NCBI GenBank assembly: GCA_020851565.1 | Contig: JADZCN010000012.1 | Coordinates: 1-32,500, forward strand | Direction of reading: 5' to 3' | From: Acidobacteriota bacterium | GTDB lineage: Bacteria; Acidobacteriota; Vicinamibacteria; Vicinamibacterales; UBA2999 | Length of the DNA stretch: 32,500 nt | Shown: one piece after another, positions 1 through 7,676 of the stretch | Layout: every line of letters starts with the position of its first letter | How positions within the stretch are numbered: position 1 is the first letter of the stretch | The notes under the pieces: model-generated | Told to the model about the DNA's origin: nothing | Databases searched by the model: none | What the model saw: the letters and a program-made list of their open reading frames with translations, nothing else | Position numbers and translations under genes: made by a program

Positions 1-141
1 CGGCATCCGGTCGCCCACGCCGTGCTTGATCCGACCGCCGCCAAGCGCCTGTAGACTTGCTACGACCGTCAACGAACGACGACTGATTCGACTGAACGAA
101 CCCGTCCACGAGATCGGATCAGGCCCACCCATGTAGGCGTT
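1..141. other. Flank beyond the leader-distal end of the CRISPR array
   Basis: No open reading frame with protein-like composition and no further copy of the CRISPR repeat can be recognised here. The first intact repeat begins at 142. If the array is read on the minus strand, as its repeat structure suggests, this is the trailer side. No decayed terminal repeat is visible, which is unusual for a trailer end, so the orientation is not settled by this flank. Confidence 0.4.
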
Positions 142-609
142 GCTTCAATGAGGCCTCCGCTCTTCAGCGGAGGAAACGTCTTCTTCGCCGCATGAGGCAG
201 CACGGGAATCTCGTGCTTCAATGAGGCCTCCGCTCTTCAGCGGAGGAAACTCGGTCTTCGAGAGCTTAGCTGGCGGCCGATAGGCGGCTTCAATGAGGCC
301 TCCGCTCTTCAGCGGAGGAAACCGCCTGCCGCGAGAGCCAGCGGCCGCCCTCGACGAGCTTCAATGAGGCCTCCGCTCTTCAGCGGAGGAAACTCGTTCG
401 GGGTGCTCGCGCGGAAGGGGGCCATCCAGCTTCAATGAGGCCTCCGCTCTTCAGCGGAGGAAACGGCGGGCCAGATCCTCTTCGCCGGCAATTTCACCTG
501 CCGCTTCAATGAGGCCTCCGCTCTTCAGCGGAGGAAACTCGATGGGGCTGGAGGCGATGTATCGGGACCCGTTGCTTCAATGAGGCCTCCGCTCTTCAGC
601 GGAGGAAAC
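142..609 (-). CRISPR. CRISPR array, 7 identical 36-bp repeats, type I-G
   Basis: Seven identical 36-bp repeats start at 142, 215, 287, 358, 429, 503 and 574, separated by six unique spacers of 35-38 bp. On the minus strand each repeat begins GTTTCCTCCGC, has a perfect 7-bp hairpin (CCTCCGC / GCGGAGG, 6-nt loop) and ends CCTCATTGAAGC. The final ATTGAAGC resembles the classical 8-nt crRNA 5' handle (ATTGAAAC type) next to a Cas6-type hairpin, so transcription is inferred to run on the minus strand, in line with the cas genes. The leader would then lie at 610-890 and the newest spacer at 539-573. No spacer has a visible match inside this window. Perfect repeat identity suggests a young or well-maintained array. 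Confidence 0.97.
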
Positions 610-835
610 GGGCCCCCTCGCAAGTATTCCGTTCTCAATGAGCTGCGGGCCCATCTGCGAGCGGCGCCGCGAGAGGCGACCCGCCCGAGTGTAACCTGCC
701 GGAGCCGATAGACCCAAGTGCCCATCCGTCAACTACTTGTCCCCGTGCGAGCGGGGGTGCGCATCATCGTCGCGTCCCGCCGCTCGCGCCCTTGGCGCCC
801 GTTGCGCCAGGCACCTCCGGTCACGGCCGCCGCAG
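610..835 (-). promoter_or_regulatory. Putative CRISPR leader region
   Basis: This stretch between the array and the end of cas4-cas1 has no convincing gene. On the inferred minus-strand reading it is where a leader and promoter would sit. It is G+C-rich, not AT-rich like many leaders. A short match to the repeat core (CAATGAG, near 635-641) is the only repeat-like trace and could be chance. No clear -35/-10 pair was identified. Confidence 0.4.
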
Positions 836-880
836 ATTCCGAACTTCCGAACCCGAGAACCCGAGCACCCCAGAACCGCA
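836..880. repeat. Short GAACCC/AGAACC phrase repeat downstream of cas4-cas1
   Basis: About five degenerate copies of an 8-bp phrase (consensus near AGAACCCC, with variants CGAACTTC, CGAACCCG and AGAACCCG) lie 12 bases past the cas4-cas1 stop codon. The same phrase family recurs at 23684-23845 and 27913-27991, so this is one member of a dispersed set in intergenic DNA. Confidence 0.7.
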
Positions 881-892
881 GGTCCGTGCCCG

Positions 893-2665
893 TTACCGCG
901 TCTCGAACCCGGGATACCGCGGAATCTCGCCGCTCACGTACCGCGCCAGCAGCCGCGCCTGCACTTCCAGCACGCGCCGGTAGCTGATACGGTACCCGAA
1001 GACCGGGTGCGTGACGAGCTGATCCATCCGCTGCTCGTACGCCCGGATGAACGCGGACCGGCCCTTCCGCGTCAACCCGACCGAATCCCCCGCCCGCAGG
1101 AAGTCCGCCGGCGTCACCATCCCGGTGTTGAGGGCCGTCAGCACCGCCGAGTCCGCGACGAGCGGCCGGAAACCCTCCATCAGGTCCAGCGCCAGCGCCG
1201 GCCTGCCGAACCGCGGCTGATGGTAGAACCCGATGAACGGGTCGAACCCCACGGCGTGACAGACGATGGTGAGGTCGCGGGCGAGGAGGCTGTACGCGAA
1301 CGAGAGCAGCGCGTTCACGGGATCGCGCGGCGGCCGCCGGTTCCGCTGCGTGAAGTCGAATCCGCCGACCTCGCCCTCGTCCTCGGTCTTGATCATCCCG
1401 GCGAACCCGCCGAAGTAGAGCGCCGCGGCCGTCCCCTCGACGCCGAGCAGCGACTCGAGCGAGCCGGCCTGCTGCGCCCGCGCCGCCTGCTGTTTCAGCC
1501 GTTCGAGCACCTGAGCGGATGGCTCGATGTGATTGCGCTGGAGCAGCGTCCGCTGGTTGCGGATTTTCGTGGCCACGAGGTCGCGGGACACCGACAGGCA
1601 GAAGCGTTCGTCCTCGGCCTTCAGGAACTGCGCCCGACGCAGGAAGACGTTCCTGAGACCGAGCCCCTGGGTGAGCCCGTAGAACCAGCCCCCCATCGAG
1701 AAGTGCGCGATGGGGATCTCGTTCGCACACGCCGCCTGCACCGCCGCGCCCGAGATGGAGACAGGGCCGAACAGGTTGACCTGCGAGATCTCGTTCAGCC
1801 GAGCTTCCTGGACCACCTCACGCTTCTCCCGCACCTGCAGCCGCTCGCCCGACTTCCCCACCGACAGCTGATAGCCGGTGATGTAGAGCGGCCGCAGGTC
1901 GTCGCGGGCCGGGACGAGTCGGCGGACGTCTTCCAGGTCGAGGTCCGGCACCCTCGCCGGCTCGGTCACGTCCTCGAACAGCGCGAACTGCTCCGGCTCA
2001 TCGTCCGCCGGGGTGAGGCCGGCGGCGGCCACGGTTTCGTCGGGCAGGCAGATGGTGACGAGCGAGCAGCGCGGGCACTTCGGGCTGTCCACCAGCGGCG
2101 GAGGGATGCGCCCCGACCGGGCGACGGCGCGCGCCTCGTCCAGGCGCGTCGCGACGAGCGCGGTCAGGTCGTCAGTGACGCGCACGCGGACACGCTGCCG
2201 TGTCTCGTGGTAGAAGAGCAGCCCTTCGTGGCAGGTGTAGCCGTTGTGGCGCAGCACGAGTGCCTGCGCGGCAATCTGGATCTCGTCGGCCGGCCACGCT
2301 TCCGGGCCGGCGTCGCCGTCGCGCGGGCGCCCGCGCTTGTAGTCCACGGGCGTCACGGCGCCCTGGGCGGCCTCGACGAGGTCCATCTTCGCCACGAGCC
2401 CGAGCTGGTCGCTGGCCAGCATCACGCCGCGGGCCTTGACGCGCTCCCCTTCGAGGGCATCCGCCTCTGGCAGGTCGTCCTCCTTCTCGTCACCCTTCTC
2501 GTGCTTCTGCGCGCCCTCGACGGTGTCGGCGTTGTGGCGGAAAACGCCGTCCACCCATTCGTAGAAGAACAAGCGCGGGCAGTAGACGAACTCGTTGAGC
2601 ATGCGCGCGGGCACCTGATCCGGCAGCTCGACGGGCCTGGGTCGCAGCGGAATCGGACGTCCCAT
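893..2665 (-). CDS. cas4-cas1: CRISPR-associated Cas4-Cas1 fusion protein
   Basis: This 590-residue protein joins a Cas4 nuclease to the Cas1 integrase, the arrangement typical of type I-G adaptation modules, where Cas4 selects and trims PAM-containing prespacers and Cas1 with Cas2 inserts them at the leader. The Cas4 half (about 1-215) shows C29 in YCPR, D95, the D108-x-K110 motif (VDYKRG) and C197, C200 and C206 for an iron-sulfur cluster. The Cas1 half (about 258-590) has E410 in GVEG, H482 in FYHQPRFGRP and the D494/E497 pair in ALDLMEGFRP, so the catalytic residues appear intact. The ATG at 2665 shares one base with the cas2 stop (TGATG) and is preceded by GGGAGG at 4 nt spacing. An upstream extension of the frame only shadows cas2. 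Confidence 0.96.
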   Translation of the reverse strand: MGRPIPLRPRPVELPDQVPARMLNEFVYCPRLFFYEWVDGVFRHNADTVEGAQKHEKGDEKEDDLPEADALEGERVKARGVMLASDQLGLVAKMDLVEAAQGAVTPVDYKRGRPRDGDAGPEAWPADEIQIAAQALVLRHNGYTCHEGLLFYHETRQRVRVRVTDDLTALVATRLDEARAVARSGRIPPPLVDSPKCPRCSLVTICLPDETVAAAGLTPADDEPEQFALFEDVTEPARVPDLDLEDVRRLVPARDDLRPLYITGYQLSVGKSGERLQVREKREVVQEARLNEISQVNLFGPVSISGAAVQAACANEIPIAHFSMGGWFYGLTQGLGLRNVFLRRAQFLKAEDERFCLSVSRDLVATKIRNQRTLLQRNHIEPSAQVLERLKQQAARAQQAGSLESLLGVEGTAAALYFGGFAGMIKTEDEGEVGGFDFTQRNRRPPRDPVNALLSFAYSLLARDLTIVCHAVGFDPFIGFYHQPRFGRPALALDLMEGFRPLVADSAVLTALNTGMVTPADFLRAGDSVGLTRKGRSAFIRAYEQRMDQLVTHPVFGYRISYRRVLEVQARLLARYVSGEIPRYPGFETR

Positions 2666-3039
2666 CACTCCTCCCCGCGCGCATGCCGGGCGGCGCGCTC
2701 TTGGTTGGCGATGCCGATGCGCGACTGCCCGCCCCGGCGCTCGCTGCCATCGACGACGATGCAGGGGGCGTCGAGGGGGGAGTAGGGGCGGCCGAGGGAG
2801 GAGATGACGCGGTCGCCGCGTCCCTCGGTGGGCCCGAGATCGACGAACAGCACCTGGTCGTCCTTGTGGTGAATCACCTGCGCGAGCGCGTGGCGGCATC
2901 GCGCGAGCCCCGTGGGGTTCAGCTGGCACTCGAAGACCGAGTACTGCAGGTGGTCACCGTAGCCCTTCATCGTCTTCAGGACGCGGGCGCGCCGGAAGTC
3001 GTCGGAGATGTCGTAGCAGACGAGGTAGGTGTTGCGCAT
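2665..3039 (-). CDS. cas2: CRISPR-associated endoribonuclease-fold protein Cas2
   Basis: This 124-residue Cas2 is the structural partner of Cas1 in spacer integration. It opens with MRNTYLVCYDISDD, where D10 is the conserved metal-binding aspartate at the end of the first beta strand of the ferredoxin fold, and continues with the expected GYGDHLQYSVFEC segment. About 28 residues past the core (after CIVVDG) form a basic tail. The start at 3039 is chosen because the homology begins exactly there and a strong GGAGGAGG Shine-Dalgarno precedes it. That sequence is buried in a perfect hairpin (3041-3066). cas2 precedes cas4-cas1 and overlaps it by one base, so the two are translationally coupled. 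Confidence 0.95.
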   Translation of the reverse strand: MRNTYLVCYDISDDFRRARVLKTMKGYGDHLQYSVFECQLNPTGLARCRHALAQVIHHKDDQVLFVDLGPTEGRGDRVISSLGRPYSPLDAPCIVVDGSERRGGQSRIGIANQERAARHARGEE

Positions 3040-3040
3040 G

Positions 3041-3066
3041 CCTCCTCCGTGCCGTCCCGGAGGAGG
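3041..3066 (-). promoter_or_regulatory. Hairpin masking the cas2 ribosome binding site
   Basis: On the minus strand CCTCCTCCG (3066-3058), an 8-nt loop, and CGGAGGAGG (3049-3041) form a perfect 9-bp G+C-rich hairpin. It ends one base before the cas2 ATG. The 3' arm is the Shine-Dalgarno itself and the 5' arm resembles the 16S anti-SD sequence. The structure would hold cas2, and through coupling cas4-cas1, in a poorly translated state unless it is opened. A simple intrinsic terminator is unlikely because no T-tract follows. Confidence 0.7.
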
Positions 3067-3171
3067 TTTCGGCAGGAAGGCCGCGGCGCTGCAGTGGATG
3101 CTCACGTGCCGAGGATGCTCGTGACTGCGCGCCTGCAGTGAGGGGCGACCACCACGCGGCAACTGCGGCCG

Positions 3172-3525
3172 CTACTTCAGAGGGACGAACAGCAGGGTGC
3201 CGGCCAACTCATCGCGGTTCAGGGCCTGCGCGACGATTGCCAGATCTGCGGCGACCGCCCCTGGGGCGTGAGCCGAGTCGAGGACGATGACGCCCGAGTG
3301 CCCCTCACCAGAGCGCACCCTCTTCACGACCACGCCAATCAGCGTGTTCCGGTCGCCCGTGACGATGACGCGGTCTTCGGCGAGAGCGAATTCGACGATC
3401 CGTTCGTCGGTCTGGCCCGCCACCGGCGAAGCTTGAACGGTCAGGACGTCGACTCCCGGCATCAGCCGGCGCAGCGCCCGAAGGATGTCGTGCGACGTGT
3501 TCTCGTCCCAGAGGAACCGGATCAA
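3172..3525 (-). CDS. DUF5615 PIN-like protein, probable toxin
   Basis: This 117-residue protein resembles the DUF5615 (PIN-like, Mut7-C-related) family, found as the likely RNase toxin beside DUF433 antitoxins. The family's acidic positions appear as LWDENTS near residues 6-11, TDERIVEFALAEDRVIVTGD across about 39-58 and VLDSA around 81-85. The start is a TTG at 3525 whose last two bases begin the stop codon of the upstream DUF433 gene (TTGA), so the pair is translationally coupled. No better ATG fits the homology, because an upstream frame only continues into the antitoxin shadow. The pair sits on the same strand as the cas genes, between csb2 and cas2. Toxicity is inferred from the family and the pairing. 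Confidence 0.8.
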   Translation of the reverse strand: MIRFLWDENTSHDILRALRRLMPGVDVLTVQASPVAGQTDERIVEFALAEDRVIVTGDRNTLIGVVVKRVRSGEGHSGVIVLDSAHAPGAVAADLAIVAQALNRDELAGTLLFVPLK

Positions 3526-3845
3526 CGCCCAACCCGGCGTTCGAGCTTCGCCCTCGTAATTCGGGAGGGAAACGCCCGGCGCACCTCGTCGGCTTCGTCG
3601 CGGAACGTCTGCTCCTGCACCTCGAGGTAGGCGTCCACGTCGTCGCGATGCCGGAGGTAGTAGGCCACCACGTCGTAGACGTCGGCCAGTTCGAGGCTGG
3701 GATACCGCTCGACGATGGCCTCCGGCGTGGCTCCCTGCTGGAACGCCCAGAGCACGGTTTCGAGGGTGACCCGCGTGCGGCCCACCCGCAACGCGCCGTC
3801 CTGTTCGCGGAGCGGTAGAGCCTCGGCGGCAAGGTGGAGGGTCAT
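3522..3845 (-). CDS. DUF433 domain protein, probable antitoxin
   Basis: This 107-residue protein carries the DUF433 winged-helix-like domain: LRVGRTRVTLETVLWAF, then GATPEAIVERYPSL, then LADVYDVVAYYLRHRDDVDAYL. Members usually pair with a DUF5615 partner and are thought to bind DNA and neutralise it. It has a C-terminal extension of about 30 residues, rich in charged residues, beyond the core. That would be a natural place to contact the toxin, although this is inference. The ATG at 3845 begins just before the domain. A TATAGT -10-like box lies 17 bases upstream, so the pair may have its own promoter independent of the effector operon. Confidence 0.82.
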   Translation of the reverse strand: MTLHLAAEALPLREQDGALRVGRTRVTLETVLWAFQQGATPEAIVERYPSLELADVYDVVAYYLRHRDDVDAYLEVQEQTFRDEADEVRRAFPSRITRAKLERRVGR

Positions 3846-3861
3846 GACGTAGTCTCGGGCC

Positions 3862-3867
3862 ACTATA
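3862..3867 (-). promoter_or_regulatory. Possible -10 box for the DUF433/DUF5615 pair
   Basis: TATAGT on the minus strand matches the bacterial -10 consensus at 5 of 6 positions and ends 16 bases before the ATG at 3845. No good -35 hexamer is visible at 16-18 bp spacing, so the call rests on the -10 alone. Confidence 0.4.
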
Positions 3868-4821
3868 GCGCGATCGGCCTGGGGCAGGGAGTCGCCCGCG
3901 GCGGCGAACTGGACGCGGTGCCGCTGCACAACCCAATGTGGCGGCCCGGATCGCCGACATAGAGGCGCCGGCGGACCTCACCGATCCGTTTCCGAGGGGC
4001 GTGGTCCCCGACGGCCATTGCGCGCCACCCGATGTGGATGGCGGCGCCGACCGGGTGCGCGGCCGTCAGCACTCGGGCTGATCGGGTGAGCATCTGTTGG
4101 GGATCCGGCGGCGAGTCTCGCGGAACACCGTCGCGGGTGAGCGACCCGCCGGCACGTGTCGAACGGGCAACCGGCGGCAGGTAGACCGGGAACCGCGAGC
4201 ATGCGGCGGATCTGGATGGGGTGCCCCGTCCGGGTCGGATCAGGACCCAGTGGACCAACTGCAAGCGGGCTCGGGACTGACCTGCAGCGGCCTGCGGGGT
4301 CACTGTCACCACCCCGTGGACTTACTGCAGCAGTGGTGCGCATCTCCTACTACCTGACTATCAAGCACTTGCGGCCTGTCGCGAAGGACCTGCCGCAGAC
4401 CGCTGCTGTGATGCCGGGGTTCTGCTCGGGTGATGCGAAGGTTTCCTGCGGGGCGATCGTCGCGCCGATCCGGCAATGCTGGTAGCCGCGGCGACGTGTC
4501 CGGGCGCCGTTCCGGCTGGTCCTCACCACTCCGAAGGCGGTGCGGGCGCACTTGTCGACACACTCCGGCAATCGCCGCGGCGACTCCGACCTTGGGTGCG
4601 GAAGGTCCGCATGGTCGCTCAGGTCGTGCCGCCGCACCGGTTCGGCGCGTCCGGCGACCGCTGCGGTGATGCCGGGCAGGTGCACTGGCGGTCCGGGGCA
4701 CTGCTGACGTAAGTCGGCGTCGCGCTCGAGTGGTCCTCGGGGTCATAGGGGTGCGCCTGACGATCGCTCCGTCCCGGCGACTCGGAGGCGACTGCTAAAC
4801 CCCCGGCATGGCGTTTCGACG
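3868..4821. other. Gap within the cas locus with no convincing gene
   Basis: Nearly 1 kb separates csb2 from the TA-like pair, while all other cas genes here abut or overlap. The open frames are low-complexity and lack homology-like segments. Internal near-repeats are visible: a 21-base stretch (GACCGCTG...GATGCCGGG) near 4396-4418 recurs near 4656-4678 with a single difference, and a GGCAAT...GCCGCGGCGAC phrase occurs near 4471-4500 and 4568-4586. One minus-strand frame contains LVHWVLIR, a phrase seen in some DDE transposases, but nothing around it supports that. The region may be remains of an inserted element or may encode an RNA. Confidence 0.5.
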
Positions 4822-6405
4822 TCAGGCGGTCTCTGCCGCGAACAGGCCCATCCCACGGTACCGCCCGGCCCCGACCGCCACCGGTCCCCGCACCGGACGT
4901 GCGAACCGCACGCGAACGTGGTAGCGCGGGTACTTCAGCGGCGGGAGGTCGTAGTGTCTCGCCAGATCCAGACCACGGCGCCAGCCCACCTCGCGGTACT
5001 CGAGCTCGGCGCCCTCGAGGGCGTCGGGCGTCCAGCCAGCTTGGTGAAAAGCCTTCCAGATGAGCGCGCGAATGCGGGAGTCCAGCCGTTCCAGCAGATG
5101 CTTCTGCTCGTGAGCGGAGGCGCCGCCCTCCTCCACGCGGTTCCGGTACTTCCGTCGGAGGCCATCCGGGTCGTCGTGACCCGGCAGGATCACTGGCGTG
5201 ACGGTACTCCACGTTTGGCTGGACTTGATGAACGCCTGTACCTGCGCGTCGCCAGTCGCCAGTTGGGACAGCACCGCGATCGGTAGACTGGTCTTCTCGT
5301 CGTTCAGTTCTGCCCCGTTCAATCGTCGTCGCAGGTCTGCCATCTCGGTGCAACCCGGCCAGCCCACCACCAATACCCGACGAATGCCGCCGACCCCGCT
5401 GACCGGTTGAATGCTTGGCATCGGAAGGAACATCAGACGTTCGTTCGCCGTGAGCTGTCCGTCCCCGTGCCCGAGAACATGTGCGTTCACCCATTCTTCC
5501 GACTGACCCAGGTTGCGGGCGACGTCGGCGACGGCGTGACGTAGCATGCCAGCGACAGTCGCCACCCGACGCACGTGGTGGAACGCTCGGAAACGGCTCT
5601 TGCCAGGTTTCCGCTCCTGGTCGTCGAGGGTGCGATGGATCTCGAACGCAGCGAGTGGGACGGCAGGTGCCTGGCTGGGCGCAGCTGTCGGTGAGTGGTA
5701 GCGAACCACGTCGAAGCATGACAACGGCGGGACCGGCCGGAAGCCCTCGTCAGACAATCGGCTGAGGAACGCGTCGTGCCTTCTCACCAGGTCGGCGAGG
5801 GAACCGGGCTTCGGCACCCGCAGCGGAACCCCTCCTGACTGCACTGGCCTCCATCGATGGCCGGCCAAGTGGTCAGCTTCCTCTAGCGAGATTACTCCGG
5901 CATCGGCCGCCACCATATCGATCCCCCAGCCGAGGTGTGTGATCGACCGTGCGGCAGCCTTCATTACCGCTTCGTGGGGACACCGGCCGTCTGGCAGTAG
6001 ATACAAATAGTGAATCGCCTCCCCAGACAGGTGCGTCGGTCGAACCTGCTTCATCGTCTTCAGCTCGTTCGGCTGCTTCTTCGGCTCGTTACCTTTCGAG
6101 ATCGGCGCCGCCCACACATCTAGGTCGTTGTTCGGAACGGCGATGCGATACGGCGTCCCGAAGTGATGGCCGGGCGCGACGACTTGCGGGCTCGGGAGTC
6201 GCTCAAACCACTCAAAGGCAGGTCTTGCGTATGAGGCAAACTGCGGCTCTCGCCAGCAACTGGCGGCCGCATGGAGGAACGCCTGGAACACACGGAGTGG
6301 AGACGGCGGCCACTCCGGTTCGCCCCCGTCGCCCCGGCCGTGGAACGACGGCATCGGTTGGAGGAAGCGGACAGTAACCCAGAACACGCTCGGCATTACG
6401 TCCAA
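4822..6405 (-). CDS. csb2: Type I-G Cascade protein Csb2 (Cas5-Cas6 fusion type, GSU0054 family)
   Basis: This 527-residue protein is expected to act as both the Cas5-like handle-binding subunit and the Cas6-like crRNA-processing RNase of type I-G. It starts VTVRFLQPMPSFHG and contains WPPSPLRVFQAFL, a hallmark of the N-terminal RAMP domain of this family. It ends with VRVRFARPVRGPVAVGAGRYRGMGLF, the C-terminal glycine-rich RAMP loop. The TTG at 6405 is preferred because AGGAG lies 6 nt upstream and the csb1 stop lies 2 nt before it. An ATG three codons further in (6396) is the alternative but has poor SD spacing. csb2 is the last gene of the effector set before the large gap. Confidence 0.92.
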   Translation of the reverse strand: MDVMPSVFWVTVRFLQPMPSFHGRGDGGEPEWPPSPLRVFQAFLHAAASCWREPQFASYARPAFEWFERLPSPQVVAPGHHFGTPYRIAVPNNDLDVWAAPISKGNEPKKQPNELKTMKQVRPTHLSGEAIHYLYLLPDGRCPHEAVMKAAARSITHLGWGIDMVAADAGVISLEEADHLAGHRWRPVQSGGVPLRVPKPGSLADLVRRHDAFLSRLSDEGFRPVPPLSCFDVVRYHSPTAAPSQAPAVPLAAFEIHRTLDDQERKPGKSRFRAFHHVRRVATVAGMLRHAVADVARNLGQSEEWVNAHVLGHGDGQLTANERLMFLPMPSIQPVSGVGGIRRVLVVGWPGCTEMADLRRRLNGAELNDEKTSLPIAVLSQLATGDAQVQAFIKSSQTWSTVTPVILPGHDDPDGLRRKYRNRVEEGGASAHEQKHLLERLDSRIRALIWKAFHQAGWTPDALEGAELEYREVGWRRGLDLARHYDLPPLKYPRYHVRVRFARPVRGPVAVGAGRYRGMGLFAAETA

Positions 6406-6407
6406 CG

Positions 6408-7676
6408 TCAGCTCCTGATTATGACTTTGGTCGCGGTCTCGCCAACAATCTCGACATCCACCTTCGCGCCCATCACTACCATGTCGAACGTCGCGGATTC
6501 AGTGCCTTTGGTGATCACGGTCGTCGAAGTCACCACACACCTCAACTGCCTACTCCCTTTCTTCGCCTTGACCACCTTCCCGGCGGCGTCCACGGCAGTG
6601 ACGGTAAAGCCCGTGTACTCCTGAAGCTTGGCTGACCTATCGGCGACCAAAGGGTCGAACGGGTGCTCGATCCCCGGACCGATGCCAAACTCCTTCATGG
6701 CTTTCCGCGCGTAATCGACAGCCGCTTCGTGTAACAAAGAGAAGTCCTCTCGACTACCGTCGAGGTTCACGACCTTCAACTCCTTGGGCTTCTCGATATC
6801 GGGCACGAGGTTGCAGCCCTGCCGCAGGTAGCACTCCTGGGGGGCGGTGAAAGCCACCAACGAGAGACCGAGAATGTACCTCTGGAGGGCCCTCGTCCGG
6901 TCGGGTGCTAGCGTCCCCTCGGGTTCAAGTACCGCCAAACGGCGGAGCGCAGCCAAGGCGAGGGTGGCATCTCGCCGGATCCAGCCGTCCGCCATCAGTT
7001 GCACGCCACCGTGTGTCTTCGAGGCGAGGGCGTTGGCAAACCCCTCCGTCGAGTCGGCACCAGGCAGGATGTCGAGTTTGGCGAGGTCAATGGTCATCTG
7101 GGTGAGAAAGTTCGCCGAGCGAGTGTGCTGGTAGACATTGAACGCCCGGATCGTAGACGCCAGCAGTCGTGGCACCTTGGCCGAGGTATCCCGCGAGTCC
7201 CATACCCCGAATACGAGCGATGTGGGAGCCAGCTTCGCCAACGTCTCGGCATTACCCCGCAGTACCTCTCGGAAGGCGCTTCGTAGTTCGCCCTCCAATG
7301 CCGAGCACCGAACGATGGCGTCGGCGGCTCTGTGATTGGCGTCCAACAGGTTCAGCCGCAGGCCCTTCGAGGGAAATGTGACCACAACCTGCGGAACGAG
7401 GTCCGCGTAACCCTCCTTGGCGAACAAAGGTTCGATACGGTTCGCCTGAGAGCCGACGCTGTCGACGAGACACACGTTCGACTTGTCGTCGAACACGTCG
7501 ATGTTGTAGCCACCTTGAAATTTCTCCTTGTCCTTGTCTGCCCCCGGTTGCGCGGCGTAAGTGGCTGGGAAGAACACGCCGTCTGGGCCCTCTACTGGAA
7601 TGAGATGCTCGCGAAGGACGATGGCCGCGGGGCCGCTCGCTTCGAACCACTTGTCGAACTTCGTCTGGTCACTCAT
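6408..7676 (-). CDS. csb1: Type I-G Cas7-family backbone protein Csb1 (GSU0053 family)
   Basis: This 422-residue protein belongs to the Csb1/Cas7 family that polymerises along the crRNA as the backbone of the type I-G effector complex. Recognisable family segments are LREHLIPVEGPDGVFFPATYA near residues 20-40, GGYNIDVFDDKSNVCLVDSVGSQANRIEPLF near 55-85 and the PRLLASTIRAFNV segment near 170. The ATG at 7676 is preceded by GGAG at 8 nt and overlaps the csb3 stop as ATGA. Base composition is visibly lower in G+C than in neighbouring regions: the 60 bases at 6721-6780 are 53% G+C, against 73% at 2341-2400 in cas4-cas1. Confidence 0.94.
   Translation of the reverse strand: MSDQTKFDKWFEASGPAAIVLREHLIPVEGPDGVFFPATYAAQPGADKDKEKFQGGYNIDVFDDKSNVCLVDSVGSQANRIEPLFAKEGYADLVPQVVVTFPSKGLRLNLLDANHRAADAIVRCSALEGELRSAFREVLRGNAETLAKLAPTSLVFGVWDSRDTSAKVPRLLASTIRAFNVYQHTRSANFLTQMTIDLAKLDILPGADSTEGFANALASKTHGGVQLMADGWIRRDATLALAALRRLAVLEPEGTLAPDRTRALQRYILGLSLVAFTAPQECYLRQGCNLVPDIEKPKELKVVNLDGSREDFSLLHEAAVDYARKAMKEFGIGPGIEHPFDPLVADRSAKLQEYTGFTVTAVDAAGKVVKAKKGSRQLRCVVTSTTVITKGTESATFDMVVMGAKVDVEIVGETATKVIIRS

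Noticed and set aside
631..650. Possible degenerate CRISPR repeat after the last intact repeat
   Set aside because: Only CAATGAG matches and the spacing from the previous repeat is about 22-24 bases instead of 35-38.
737..2785. Long plus-strand open frame opposite cas4-cas1
   Set aside because: It is a G+C-driven shadow of the minus-strand gene; its product is arginine/proline/histidine-rich with no domain.
4156..4312. LVHWVLIR phrase on the minus strand as a possible DDE transposase remnant
   Set aside because: Neither the following frame nor shifted frames continue any transposase motif; eight residues are too few.
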